From Acorus gramineus (lineage: Eukaryota; Streptophyta; Magnoliopsida; Acorales; Acoraceae): DNA of 64,000 nucleotides. A program made the position numbers and the translations under genes. The stretch's first letter is position 1. The number at the start of each line of letters is the position of its first letter. The notes beneath the pieces were generated by a model. The model ran no database searches, was not told the origin of the DNA, and saw only the letters and a program-made list of their open reading frames with translations. Positions 33,262-44,908 of the stretch are shown here, in pieces. Where the stretch lies: assembly GCA_030737835.1 (NCBI GenBank), contig CM060855.1:18932162-18996161 (forward strand). Direction: 5' to 3'.

Positions 33262-36200
33262 CTACTCCAACTTAAAGGATATACCTGCTCTCAGGTGAAG
33301 CACATCATTGATGAAGTAAGGACTATCATTTCCTATGAAGGATGCCCATGACATGCTACATAGGTTTAAGGTTCCCCTCCCCAAATGATCCATAGAAGTA
33401 AAGTCGAAGCTTGCTTTGACCTTTTTCACAAAAAATTCTGTGGATCTCTCCCTCACCCAAAACTCATAATCCACTTTAACTATTGTTGAAGTTCCATCGT
33501 GCACACACTTCAAGAATAGCCCGAAACTCTGCATCTCCTCCAAGCACCGTTTTGCAATAATTTGGAAAACCTGCCCATGGACATAGAATGCTTGAGACGT
33601 TATCCTTCCATTGACTGACAAGTTCTTGCAGTCCGGTTGCCTGAGTTCTAAATAAACATTGACCTTTTTGTTTGGCTTCCTGAACTCGACGACTCTCACA
33701 GGAGGACCGGTGAGCTCCTCTGAAGTGAGGGCTCGTTTGGGAAGTGGAGGGTTCTCAACCTTGAAGAAGAGAGCATCCATGACCAACTCAGAAGCAGTGT
33801 CATGGTCCAAATCTTCACATTCAAGGACTTCTCTTAGCTTTTTATGTGTCATGTAACTCATTCGAACAAAGCGAGTTAGGTTTGAATTCAAAACCTCATG
33901 TCGATCATCCATTCTCGGATATCGAGCTCGAGCCCACTTAAGAACTATATCATAAGCATCGTCTTCCATCAGATTTAACTCATCCTCGCAAAGCACAACC
34001 TCCAAAGAAGATAGGGGTAGTTGATCTACCTCTTCTTGGAGTCTGGGTACGTTCTCCTTGTAATGAGCAACAAGGAATTCTTGGGCGGCGTTGGCTATTG
34101 GTTTTATAGCTTGGGATGCTGATACATTGGAAGACACCTCTAAACAATATGATGCAGTATCCAGGTTCATGTCCAACTCGAGTAGTAAACATGTGCAATA
34201 TCGAACACAGGAAGGAACATCATACTTGTCAGCAACCCTCAATACACGGAGTAAACTAGGGATGGACGCAACAATTGCCGATGGTAGTTTCTTGCCATAT
34301 ATGAATTCCAAGAGCTCCATCAGCGCATCTTTCTCTGAGACATCAATTCTTAAGATTGTCTCATTCTGTTCACCAGTTTCCAGCATGCCATTGGAGAATA
34401 GCTTCAGAAAGAAAGGGCTCGCCCCTGCTAAGATAACAGAATTAACATGAATGCACTCCACAGGATCCTTTGATTCCGGTTCAGATGTTAATATTCGGAG
34501 TAGACGGTCTGAGAAGTTGGGGTTGTTGAAAGCAAATTCAAAGTTGTAGGTGCAATTGCTTATATTTGCATCCAACATCAATGTTTTGCTCTCCTGCAAT
34601 GTAAATATTAGAATAGATAAGAGAATTTATCTATGGAAACTAACTTCGATTCACAATCTTGTGCACTCACACATGCATATACATGTTATTTATGACTCAC
34701 GAACTTAGATCCTCAAATAACAGTTTTGATTTTGAAAAAAATGTTACCCACTTCCAACACAATCCAAGAAACAACACTTCATGCAAGGTGAAATATCCAA
34801 AATACTCCTTTTACAATGCTTATCATCAACAAGCTTGAAGGGAGGTTACTGTATGCTAAAGGAAGATTCACTTCCAGAAGAAAACATACATAGACTTAAC
34901 CTACTAGGATAACATATAAAGTAAGGAGATTTTAATGATAGAATCTCTTCCTAAAATTCAAATTTTTCCATGTGATTAATGTTTCTTGATAACATCTTCA
35001 CAAAAGAAAAAAGAAAGATATGAGAAACAAAAATGGAAATACTGTGTGCAATCAGAGGAGGTGATTTGAGTTGAGATCATCTTTTGGTTTAGTCGCATAC
35101 CATACCAGCTAAGATGTTTAAAATGAACACATTGTGGGAGGGATCAATGAGTTATGTCTCAGCTGTTGCTAATTTATGGGGGTCATGAAAACATACAATA
35201 AAAAGAGAAACATAGCTAGAAGGAAAGTTTACTTTTAGTTAATCCAACATTCAATATAATGGAATATATGGATTACAAAAAATAATAAGATATTTAGGGG
35301 AAGCAAACCAATGTGGGAACACACGTGAAGGAGTTCATGACAGTGATAAATGAAAAAGCACATATACAGACAGAAATTGAATGAAAAAACAAGTAACATT
35401 GTTTGCATTATTGTTAACATTGTTTTAGCACTTATTTAGCCAAATATTTCCAAATAGAGTCCTCTCTATCAAATGTCAAATGTAATATCTTGTCATCTCC
35501 TATCACATAGATCAAACTTGTTTCAAGACAGGTCTAATAATGTTATACTTGGGAAATAGAGGATGTTTGACAAAGCAAGACATGGATAAGAAGTAGAACT
35601 CCACCAAAGAATTAATAAATGAAATAATATATTATGGAAACCTTTTGGGAAAATATGAATTTGTATAAAGGAGCTTAGGCCTCGTTTGGATCTGCATTTG
35701 AGCACCGTGTTTGAAAAATAGAAGATTCCCAAATGTGGATTCAACCACATTTCCAATGTTTAGCTTTTCAACTCCCTCTTGTTTTTTCAGGTAAAATAAC
35801 TCAACAATTGAAAAGCTAACAAAACAACGATTTTCAAAAGTTGAGTTTGAAACGCAAGATTTTACGAAATCCTAGCGTTTCAAGCGCACATCTAAATATA
35901 GCCTTAATAAGACTTGACTCCTAGGAATCTCTTTTAATTTGCTTTTTAAAAAGCAAATTTTAGTATTAAAAAAATTAAACAAACTTCACTTTTTCACTTT
36001 TGTACTTTCGTACTAAAACTTTAATTAAACAAACAAACTTTAATTAAGCATGCTTTTTCTTTTTTACTTTTTTTATTCCTGCAAACGTGTTTCCTAATGG
36101 CCCCTTATTAATCTCAAAACAATAAATAATACATGGACACAATCAAGTTGTTCTTAAATAAAAAAAAAATCTGAAATTTTGAACAATTCCATCCACACAC

Positions 36201-36628
36201 CACATTGAAGATGCAATCTGTTGGCATGTTCACATTTGATAACATTAATTCACAGGGATAATTTTAAAAGCTTAAATCAAATAAGCACAAAGCTATGGCC
36301 ATATATTATATACATAATTCATATGACTATGCAAAAAATAATTTTAACCACATTTCAAATGAATTTTGAGCAATTCTTTAATTTTAATAATTATATCAAA
36401 AAACATTTTTTCCATTGAAAATGACAAGACAAACATTAGAAACGAATTTTAGTTTGAATTCATATGAAAATTTGTGCATGTACAAAACATGGGAATCCAA
36501 TATTTCTTTACTGATCTTCTTGTTGTGCATCCAAACATAACATAATGACAATTTTTTTTATATTTTATTTCAAGAGATCATCAGAAACTTTAACAGAGAT
36601 CATTAGAAACTTGAACAGAAACACAGAG

Positions 36629-36665
<37 letters not shown>

Positions 36666-36706
36666 ACAGAGTGATCAGTTTCACCATCAACAGAATCCAC
36701 TGCCAT
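33262..36706 (-). CDS. BTB-BACK protein, LRB/POB1-like, copy B (two exons)
   Basis: Exon 1 is 36668-36706 (13 codons, MAVDSVDGETDHS), donor gtaact. Exon 2 is 33262-34593, after the acceptor ttgcag. They join in phase 0 to 456 residues. The often-called start at 34599 is a TTG inside the splice acceptor. BTB domain about 38-140 ([44 protein letters not shown]). BACK about 165-270 (LPLSSLEVVLCEDELNL, VLKWARARYP, YMTHKKL). The C-terminal region has SQAFYVHGQVFQII, FGLFLKC and SMSWASFIGNDSPYFIN. The order and motifs match LRB/POB1 proteins, known as CUL3 adaptors that deliver nuclear substrates for ubiquitination. It is intact; it lacks one residue present in copies A and C (after KDPV). The specific substrate is unknown. 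Confidence 0.88.
35678..35903. mobile_element. PIF/Harbinger (Tourist-like) MITE, 226 bp
   Basis: Starts ggcctcgtttggatctgc and ends catctaaatatagcc, which are inverted imperfect copies. The flanks are TTA at 35675-35677 and 35904-35906. Unit C holds the same insertion with an internal deletion (53734-53847). Confidence 0.7.
36631..36663. repeat. GA microsatellite at the 5' splice site, copy B
   Basis: 33 bases of (GA)n end 4 bases from the intron donor. The run is 23 bases in copy C (54543-54565). On the sense strand the intron therefore opens gtaactctctct. Confidence 0.9.
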
Positions 36707-36754
36707 CCTATTCTCTCTCCCTTCTGCAGCTTCTCAGATGTTACATATTAACTT

Positions 36755-36815
36755 CTTGGTTATATATATATATATTAATAGATTTGGAAAATTTTAGTTG
36801 GGAACCCAAATGTTT
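36755..36815 (-). promoter_or_regulatory. Putative core promoter of BTB copy B
   Basis: A TATATATATATATA run at 36760-36775 lies 55-70 bp upstream of the ATG at 36706. The perfect palindrome ttgggaacccaa sits at 36798-36809. Both are kept in copy C, and in duplicated form in relic D. The placement fits a plant TATA promoter with a short leader. Confidence 0.45.
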
Positions 36816-36936
36816 CTTAAGGGAGAAGAAAAGACAGAGACGTGGTTTTCTATTGGCAGTTCAAAAGTTGCTTTTTTTTATTTATTTATTCGCCCTTATT
36901 CTTTTTAGTCCTATCCTGACTCATGTGTTTAGGGAA

Positions 36937-37260
36937 ATGATCAAACCGGATTCAGTCAGTTTAGTCAGTATCGAACTGGACAATGTAAAAATTGAACTGC
37001 ATTATCTATAAATTGAACTGTACCACCTATAAATTGAACTGCATAACTAATTGTTGAGTATATATTCTACTATTCTATTTGATACTGATGATACTTAAGA
37101 ATTTATATTTTCCCGAATAACTGATTGAATCCTATAAGAAAGTGAAATATATACTCAACAATTAGTTGTGTAGTTCGACTTATAAGTGGTGCAGTTTGAT
37201 TTTCACGTTGTTCAATTCGATCAGTACGGAACTAACCGGATCCATTCAAGATTGGATCCA
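36937..37260. mobile_element. Foldback element upstream of BTB copy B
   Basis: The left arm (aactaattgttgagtatatatt) is the inverse of the right arm (aaatatatactcaacaattagttg). The outer arms carry ccggat and gatccgg motifs, and two direct copies of ctggatccrgtct lie at the right end. The same element is at about 54850-55170 in unit C. Confidence 0.65.
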
Positions 37261-37355
37261 GTCTCAAAAATGATATGCCGAGACTGGATCCGGTCTTGGA
37301 AATGATATGTCCAGCCCTGTTCAGTCTCATATGTAATGCACACTATTTCAAAAAA

Positions 37356-37916
37356 GGTTATTTAGTTTCCATCCTTTCTAAAACTGACAAATTATTGAAA
37401 AACCCCTTCTATACACAATATTATTATAATCCCCCTTAAAATGTTACCTAACTTTGTAAAAAACTCAATGGTCAACAAATTAAGAATTTAGGGGAATATT
37501 CTATCTTAACATATGTATATTGAATATTTTATCTTCTTCATTAGTGAAAAAAGATCTTTTGGAGCCATTGTGATGGAATATTGTATTTTGGGAATACTAG
37601 TTTTTTTTTTTTTTTTTATCGAATGAAACATTCTTCTTGAAGTTCTGTTAAGTCAAAAATGAATCTCCATCATTTAAGAGATTTCAAGAGGTTAAAGAAG
37701 TGTATTTAAGAAAATTTTCATTAATGGGAAGGGTAAAATAATTAATATACATATTTAGAGATGGAATATTCCCCTAACATTATTAGTTTATTGACTGTTG
37801 AGTCTTTTACAAAGCCTGATAACATTTTTTAAGGGGATTTATAATAATATTGTGTTTTGGAGGGTTTTTTTTTTTAATAATTTGCATGTTTTAGGAGGGG
37901 TGGAAACTAAATTATC
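37356..37916. mobile_element. MITE with about 100-bp inverted ends, unit B
   Basis: Begins ggttatttagtttccatcc and ends ggtggaaactaaatta. The match continues inward over acacaatattattataat and gggggatt-type text. Unit C has the same element at 55266-55828 with an exact end aaactaaataacc. No clear target duplication was seen. Confidence 0.7.
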
Positions 37917-39384
37917 TCTTAAAACAAATATACACTGTCTCGTTCAATTACATATTATTATATAAAATAAAATATATTAAAATAAAATAATATATTTTTT
38001 ATTTAAAAAATTAAATATTTTTTTTTAATTTATACGTTATGATAGAAACTCATAGATCATACACTACACTATATATCATAGTGTATGAGGCTGTAAACAC
38101 AAGTTACGTGTATTAGCTCTCATAGTTGACAGTAGGGAAAAGATTTTAAACCCACATGCATTTTAGTTTCTAATATTAATTTACAAGAAACATATATTTG
38201 TACATAATATGCCATTATAAAATTCATCTGTCCTCCTAAAATCCTATAGATTGAGAAAATCCATGTTATTGCATATAAGCTGTTCTTTTGTAATGTGATG
38301 GAAGAGCTATGTGAGACAATATTTTTTCTGGGTGTCTGAATTGCAATCTTATATATCTTAATATTGTCATACACATACACTTACATTAATGAGAAATATA
38401 TTTTTTTATTAAATCTTTTATGTTTAATAGAGAAATCCATATAATTAATTATAGTTTATATATTTTTTTATATAAAATCATATATTTTGTTATACGAGAT
38501 ATACTATTTAAAAAAAATGAAAAAAAAATGTGAAACGAAAAAGGATTGTATGTAATATTTCATCTTCCCAGTTGCTACCTTTCGTTTTACTTTCTTAATT
38601 ATATGTAAAAAAAAAAAACATTTGAAAATTTTACCTGGGACCCAAAAAATTTACTTGGAACCCAAAGTTTATTAAGGGCTAAGAAATGAAAGGGTTTTGT
38701 GTTTTTTGATACGTGAAAAGTGGCTTTTTTTTCTTTCTCCTAGATAGTTCTAGAACACACAATCCTTTTTGCAGTCCTCATTTGTAGTTTAATAGCTCTA
38801 TTATTATATTTAAGATTATATTTTTTTTAATTTTTTTATCTGAGTATATACTTCAATTCATATAATAATATATAGTTCAATAGGCGAGTGTATGTTCTTT
38901 TAAAACACAATCGACACACAAAGCTCACACAAGATTGGACATATTAATATTCCTCTTTCTTGTTTCGCAATTATTTTTTTTAGTCCTAACCTAATACTAA
39001 TTAATAGATTATAGTAGGGAAAAAAGATAAAATAACTAAATATTTGAATAAAAATTTAATCTAAACAAATATGAAAATTATAATTCACCTTTCCAAAGTG
39101 TCCCAAAAGTGATAAGATGACCGTTTTAAAACCAGTTTGGTAAAACAATTAATCACAAATTAGGTTATTAAATCAACACTTTTGATTTGTATCTAAATTT
39201 AGAAAAAAATGTACTCAAATCATTTGTTTTTACACTTTGATATACATTTCGTTAGATTAATATATATCTTCCAAAATAAAATTCAAAACATTTTGTTACA
39301 CAAAAAAAAGCATGAATTCCAGTTTTTAAATTTATTTACAAAAACATTGTTTTGTTTTGTTCTACAAAAGAAATTCACTTTTCG
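37917..39384. other. AT-rich spacer, no gene
   Basis: Includes the end of unit B (39061). Very AT-rich with poly-T runs. Two imperfect copies of ttgg(g)aacccaaa occur at 38634-38665. A minus-strand frame of 86 codons (38120-38380) is present also in unit C with few changes, but it shows no domain and is not called. Confidence 0.5.
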
Positions 39385-39600
39385 TTTTATCCCCGTCTAG
39401 CCGCTTAATCTCAATGATCATTGCCCCTCATCCCATAGATGGGGCGGGATAGGTCCAATTCCATCTAGGTGGCCACTTAATCACCCTTTAATCCCCTTTT
39501 TTTCAACACTGGTATGAATAACAGGTACTTGCCTTCACGTAACTCTGTTTTGATAATAAAAAAAAAATGGAAATTAATGCTAGTTTCTTTAACAGTTTGC
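39385..39600. repeat. Unit D relic, 3' flank part
   Basis: Matches 31715-31960 and 49680-49925: ccatctaggtggccactta, ttgccttcacgtaact, attaatgctagtttcttta. It marks the start of another tandem unit whose gene body is missing. Confidence 0.7.
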
Positions 39601-40615
39601 TACTGGGCCTTAGAAATTAGGTCCCATTGGTGAGTCTCAATAGGTGTCATTCCCTCATTGATTCCTTGTTTGACTTTTCAAAAAGGTAAAAGATACAAAT
39701 GCATTACTACCCTTCATTTGATTTTTCAATATTCGCTCCCAATTAATATATTCCCTCATTTAAACCTTCTATGTAACCGCCTCCCAAAAAAAAAAAGGCA
39801 TCAAAGACGGATCGGCAAATCATTCAAAAAAAAAAAAAAAAAAACCTCGTCGACCTAGGGTTTCCGATTTCGATTTTTTTCCCCAAATATTTGCAACGAT
39901 GGCGAAAAAAGGTAATGACTATCAATCCTTTCATTTCATCTCCAAATTCAAGTCTAATTTCTTCCCACAATAAAAAAAAAACTCTCCGTTTTGATTTTTT
40001 TTCTTTTGAAAACGGTCATAAACAGTTTTATTAGAAGGTTATGTTGCACTATTTGAAGAACAATCATAGATTTGAATGAATGTGATTCATGCAATCATCA
40101 TAAATATCTTTTGCCCATTGTTTATCTTGTGTAACTGAAAAAATGATTTACAATCTTGTATCTGAATACAATTAATGTGGTTTTTTTTTAAATGATTTTT
40201 GCAAATGAATGGTATAACGGTTTATCTAGGCGATTTAGAAAAATGTTATAGTTACACATGTATCTAAATCAGACTGACGTATCTGGATCAGAATGATGTT
40301 ACATAATCTAAAAAACTTTCAGATACTATATGGCACAAACTAACAATGTGAAATAAAAATTGCTTGTGACAAGAAAATGTGTTATATTCCATGTTTGATT
40401 TAGAAAATGTTGTATTGAAACTAAATCGACCTGTATCTGAAATTGCAAAACAGATGGAAGAATTCAAAAAACACTTCAGTTGGATCGAGGTTGGGGATAT
40501 CAAAATAGTAAAAGATGCACCGCAGCAACATTGTAAATCATAAGTATAATTTGTAAATCAAAGTTCAAAAGTGTATAAATTTTATGTTGCATAATGTATT
40601 TTTGTTTACTTGTAG

Positions 40616-40799
40616 AATGGACTGTGGGCCAGTAATCATCAATATCATGAGAAAATACGTCGCTAAGGATGAAGTAACCACTAACATGATGGGCAAAAAG
40701 AAATGCAGATCCATAAGGGCATACCTTATACACAAATTCCTGAATGACAAACACCGAACATACACGAATGAAGATCACAAGGTCAGGACAATGCATTTA
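40616..40799 (+). pseudogene. Ulp1-like cysteine protease C-terminal exon (fragment)
   Basis: After a plausible acceptor (tttacttgtag) the frame reads MDCGPVIINIMRKYVAKDEV and later IRAYLIHKFLNDKH. This resembles the end of Ulp1/SENP-type catalytic domains, where DCG holds the active-site Cys. The upstream His and Asp parts were not found. Ulp1-like domains are often carried by plant MULEs. The call is tentative. Confidence 0.4.
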
Positions 40800-41651
40800 G
40801 AATAATGACTGAAAAAAGTGTCGTTTTTATATACGAAAAAAAATTTAGCAAATCATTGTAGTTAAATTTTGTTGGTCTGTATGTGAAAATTTTTAGATTC
40901 ATATGTTATGTTGTTGTTTCAATAGATGAAATACAAATTTGATATATTTTGGTGATGTTTGTAAATGAAGTATTTTAGGTGCATTTGTTTGATGATGTTT
41001 GAACATATGAAAGACAATGTTTGATGGAAATGATTGGTTAGGTGTTTAACCCTGTAGTATATCTCATGTAAGTAAAGTGTATCTGAATTAGGTGATGTGT
41101 ATCTGAATCTGTACACATAGCAACAGAAGAAAGGTGACAGGGTTATGACATTTAATAAAGAACAATGACATGATTATTTAACATGTCAATGGGCAGATAA
41201 ACAGCTAATCAAACAAGTACACATTAAAAATTTTGGAGATGCATGTATTATTGGTTGTTTGTACTTATTTAATGTGAGTATCTAAATATAGATTACTGTA
41301 TCTGAATATGGAAATATTTATCTTTATTTAAATTCAAAGTAACTACATTGATCAATCTATATCGACCCAACAAATTAATACAATTATGGACCTAGTAATG
41401 CAATGAAAAGAGAAAAGTGAAAAAACACATTGACACAAAATATGATATCGTCATAACGGGGCTACATAACAATATAAATGAAAAAAAATCATGGAGAAGA
41501 TCCAGCAGCTTCTCCAACCTTTTGAACATTAGAACTTTTAGGTATCTTTGCTTTCTTATTCTTTGACTTGTAGACCTTGGGTGCATTTTTCTCAATGATG
41601 GTTTTTCTTTTACTTCGATCATTGAAAGGAGAGTGAACAAACTCTCCTAAT

Positions 41652-42146
41652 TAGAGCTGCAACTCGGGCGGGTTGGGTTCGGGTTGACCCGAACCCAACC
41701 CGAATTCCAAACTACTCAACCCTAACACGACCCAACCTGATTTTCAACCCGAATTGGACCAACCCGAACCCAACCCGTAATTAAATAAACCAACCCGACC
41801 CAACCCGAATTGGAGCAACCCGATTTTCAACCCGAATTGGACCAACCCGACCCAACCTGATTTTCTAACATGATTTGCAAATTAAATAAATCAACCGACC
41901 CAACCTGTAAGATTAGCTAGGTTTACTTAAAATTTGGACTACCTAGATTAAAAGCTACAAAATGAACGGCCATGATTTTTTTTTTTAACTATTAATTTAC
42001 AGGTTTGGTTGGGTTGTGAGTCAGGCCAACCCGAACCCAGCCCGATTTGTGAGTCAACCCGAATTGGTCAACCCGAATCCGAACCCGATTTGGTCAACCC
42101 AACCCATGTAAAAATCGGGTTCAACCCGACCCAAGTTACAACCCTA
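41652..42146. mobile_element. hAT-type MITE with 8-bp target duplication
   Basis: 495 bp, flanked by an exact ctcctaat at 41644-41651 and 42147-42154. Ends are tagagctgcaact and agttacaacccta, imperfect inverted copies. The interior is made of aacccgacccaaccc repeats in both orientations. The 8-bp duplication places it in hAT. Confidence 0.88.
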
Positions 42147-42929
42147 CTCCTAATCTTCTGAGTGCAAGGACATACCAACAGATAGAACAAACTCTTCTGC
42201 ATATGCAACAATCTCATCTACACTTTGTTGATCATCTGACAATTCCTTTAGTACACTGGTTTCTAGAGAACATGTTTCATTGATATCATTTAAATTATTT
42301 GAATCATCATCACTGCCTGGTAATAAAGGAAATCAAGATACAGAAAATCAGCCGCAACATCCTGTGAAAACAATTACACTACACAGTGTAATATTAAGAT
42401 ACAGTTTACATGTCTTTTAATTCAAATGAATATAATTTGATACATATGCTAATAAGGCATTGCTTTGATGATTAATACATGCCATTAAATATTTATGACA
42501 AAAGCAAATTAAATTTTCATCAACTCATATTATTAAAATAACCAAATACAAAAAAAACATGCAAACACAAATTTTCATGTATTATTCAAATACACCTTAC
42601 ATGTATCTAGATTAAAAAAATAAGCTGTTTGCAAAATGTAAATGAGTTGAAAAATGAACGTAAAAGATTAAACATACTCCTAGTTTCAATATAAATAATT
42701 ATGCACATCTAAAACATCGTAAACAGTTATACACATCAAAATCAAATACAAAATGCATGTATTATTTAGATATACTTTACATGAATCTAAATTCAAAAAT
42801 AAAAAACTCTATTCCCAGGAATATAAATTAGTTGAAAAATATGATTCATCACAGAATTAACGTTTGTATAATAAAAATTCAGAAAGATCGAATCAACCAA
42901 ACTTGAAATGATTGCCATTGTGAATCGAT

Positions 42930-43530
42930 TGCATAGCCCGTTAGCGAACCGGGCTAACGGGCCATGCCGTGCTGCCCGTTACTTGTAGACGAGCCGTGCC
43001 GATACGGCCTAGCATGGCCCTCTGTGCTAGCCCTGTGAGCCTAACGGGCCGGGCTCATTTTTTGGCCAACGGACCTGCCCGTAAAAATGTCCCATTTTTT
43101 AATTATTCCATACTTAAATATTTAATTGTTGAATTTTGATTAACATAATAGTTTCTTTAAATTTAAGTTAGAATTAAAAGGTTTAAATTATTAATATTAA
43201 TTTTTCAAGTTAAAACTTAAATAAATTCAAGATAAAATTTTAGAAAAATATTAGAAAAACTATAATTCTATATGAACCAGATGATACTTAATGAAAGAAT
43301 ATAAATATTTCTTTTATTGATTATTAAATTTATTGAATACATGCACATTAATTAAATAAATGAATAATAAATAATACATTGACAAATAAAAATAAATTAG
43401 TCGGGCTAACGGGCTAGCGGGTCTAATGGGCCGTGCCAAAAATGGCACGGCAGGCCAGGGGCAAACCCAACACGGCATGCACTCTAAACGGGCTGGGCCA
43501 AAGCACAGTCCCGTTTTACAACTCTAATTA
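42930..43530. repeat. GGGCC/GTGCC-rich transposon relic
   Basis: The two ends (cgggctaacgggccatgccg and gggctagcgggtctaatggg) are similar and GC-rich around an AT-rich core. It resembles the segment around the first solo LTR. The borders are uncertain. Confidence 0.45.
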
Positions 43531-43689
43531 CACAACAAAAAACTATTTTACAGTTTATTCTAAAAAAAATCCACAACTGTTTATTCTCTGCTATTTAACA
43601 CTTACAACAAACATGTCAACTATTTATCAGAAAAGATAATCTATAATCTATTAATTATAATCTATAAATTTAAGCTACCACAAACATAG

Positions 43690-44270
43690 CCATTATGCCT
43701 ATCATTCATATGACTATGCACAGTATAATTTTAACCACATTTCAAATGAATTCTGAACATTATTTTATTTGAATAACACCAAAAACATTCTTTCCATTGA
43801 AAATGATATAACAAACATGACAAAAGAAAGTTAGTTAGAATTCATAGGAAAATTTCTGCATGAAAAAAAAGGGTGAATCCAATATTTTTTTTATACTGAA
43901 CTCCATGTTATGCATCCAAACAGAACATAATGAATTTTTTTAAAAAAAGATTTCAATGAAGAGATCATGAGAGAGAGTTTCACCCTTAACAGAATCCACA
44001 GCCATCCTATTCTCTTGCCTCTGTTTTTCAGCTTCTCATAAGTTACACATTTCTTCTTTGCTTAGTTATATATAGTAATAGATTTGGAATGTCCTACTTG
44101 GGAGCCCAGACGTTTTGCTTGGGAACCCAAAAGCTTTTAAGGGAGAAGAAATCAAAGGGCTGGGAACCCAAAATATAGTAATAGGTTTGGAATGTTTTTA
44201 GCTGGGAACCCAAAATTTCTCAAAGGTTCTGTGCTTTTCTTCTGGCAGGTGAAAAGTGACTTTTTTTTTA
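43690..44270 (-). pseudogene. Unit D relic: BTB exon 1, intron start and promoter
   Basis: Intron-type sequence (43690-43975) leads to an ATG at 44005 reading MAVDSVKGETLS. This is clearly the exon 1 of the BTB family. The donor is lost: where copies A-C have gtaa, this copy reads on into ctctcatgatc. No exon 2 exists to the left. Upstream, a segment of about 103 bp with tatagtaatag(a/g)tttggaatgt is duplicated (44069 and 44172), together with the ttgggaacccaa palindrome. Confidence 0.75.
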
Positions 44271-44908
44271 TCTGTGCATTTTTTTTTTTTTGAGAAATTT
44301 ACATGTATATTCCTGAAAAACATCTATGACATTATACCAAGTTTAAAAGGTAACTGAGAGAGACAGCAAAGTGACATTACTTAGTATAACAAAATCAACA
44401 TGTTTAGATTACAAGTATATTCTGATATTACTATCAACAGGGTCTAAATTAACTCCCTTTTACAACGCTAGCAAGTGTGGCGAGTGGTTTGGGTCCAGTT
44501 GGGCACTCCCATGTCCAGTTGGTGAGTACAATGATTTAACTCTGTAATCCAATCGAGCTTGTTCTATATTGATATATGTAGGAACCCGAGAAAGTGGGAC
44601 AGATTTTGATGTAGATCACAATCTTGGAATCGTACAAAATTTTACGTGGATATATACATCGTGAAGATCTTCTGGATTAGTTGTTATACAACTAACAATG
44701 CTTAGTTTTCAAAAATTTAATTCACCCTCAAATTATCGAATTTACTTTTTTTTTTAGTAATTTTTAGATTTGAGTTATCGGCTTCATAACAAATCAGAAT
44801 TGATAAATCAATTATGAGGATCATTTAGGATCTTGTAGAGTTAGTTATAACAAATTTTTATTTTCTACTATTTTTTTAAAATATATACTAGTATAATGAA
44901 ATACATAT
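44271..44908. other. Intergenic, no gene
   Basis: AT-rich. At 44696-44728 lies an inverted copy of the text at 45018-45048 inside the next LTR (atacaactaacaatgctta). No ORF is supported. Confidence 0.5.

Larger units (their letters stand above)
34594..36667 (-). other. Intron of BTB copy B
   Basis: 2074 bp, GT donor and AG acceptor. It contains a PIF/Harbinger-type MITE (35678-35903) and, directly after the donor, a GA/TC run of 33 bases (36631-36663). No gene is inside. Confidence 0.8.
29740..39061. repeat. Tandem unit B (near-copy of unit C)
   Basis: Aligns from aggagcacgaaagtgttgat (29740; C at 47701) to aaaaatttaat (39061; C at 56963) with only small differences, so the B/C duplication is much younger than A. 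It contains a MULE terminus, GACGG-rich subterminal repeats, the BTB gene, and at least three MITE-type foldbacks upstream of or inside it. Confidence 0.9.
39601..43689. other. About 4.1 kb of foreign sequence replacing the gene body of unit D
   Basis: Unit homology stops at 39600 and resumes near 43690. Inside are a plus-strand gene-like start (ATG at 39899 with a gtaatg donor, atggcgaaaaaag), a Ulp1-like exon (40616-40799), a complete hAT MITE (41652-42146), a GGGCC-rich repeat (42930-43530) and AT-rich filler. No terminal repeats of a single inserted element were found, so it may be several insertions plus a deletion. Confidence 0.55.

Noticed and set aside
34091..34450. 119-codon plus-strand ORF, repeated at 52142
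   Set aside because: Shadow of BTB exon 2 on the other strand; conserved only because the gene is duplicated.
33262..34599. Single-exon BTB gene starting at 34599
   Set aside because: The start codon is a TTG inside a splice acceptor, and a conserved upstream exon supplies the real ATG.
38120..38380. 86-codon minus-strand ORF kept in units B and C (56022-56282)
   Set aside because: Conservation is explained by the recent duplication of the whole unit; no domain, and AT-rich composition.
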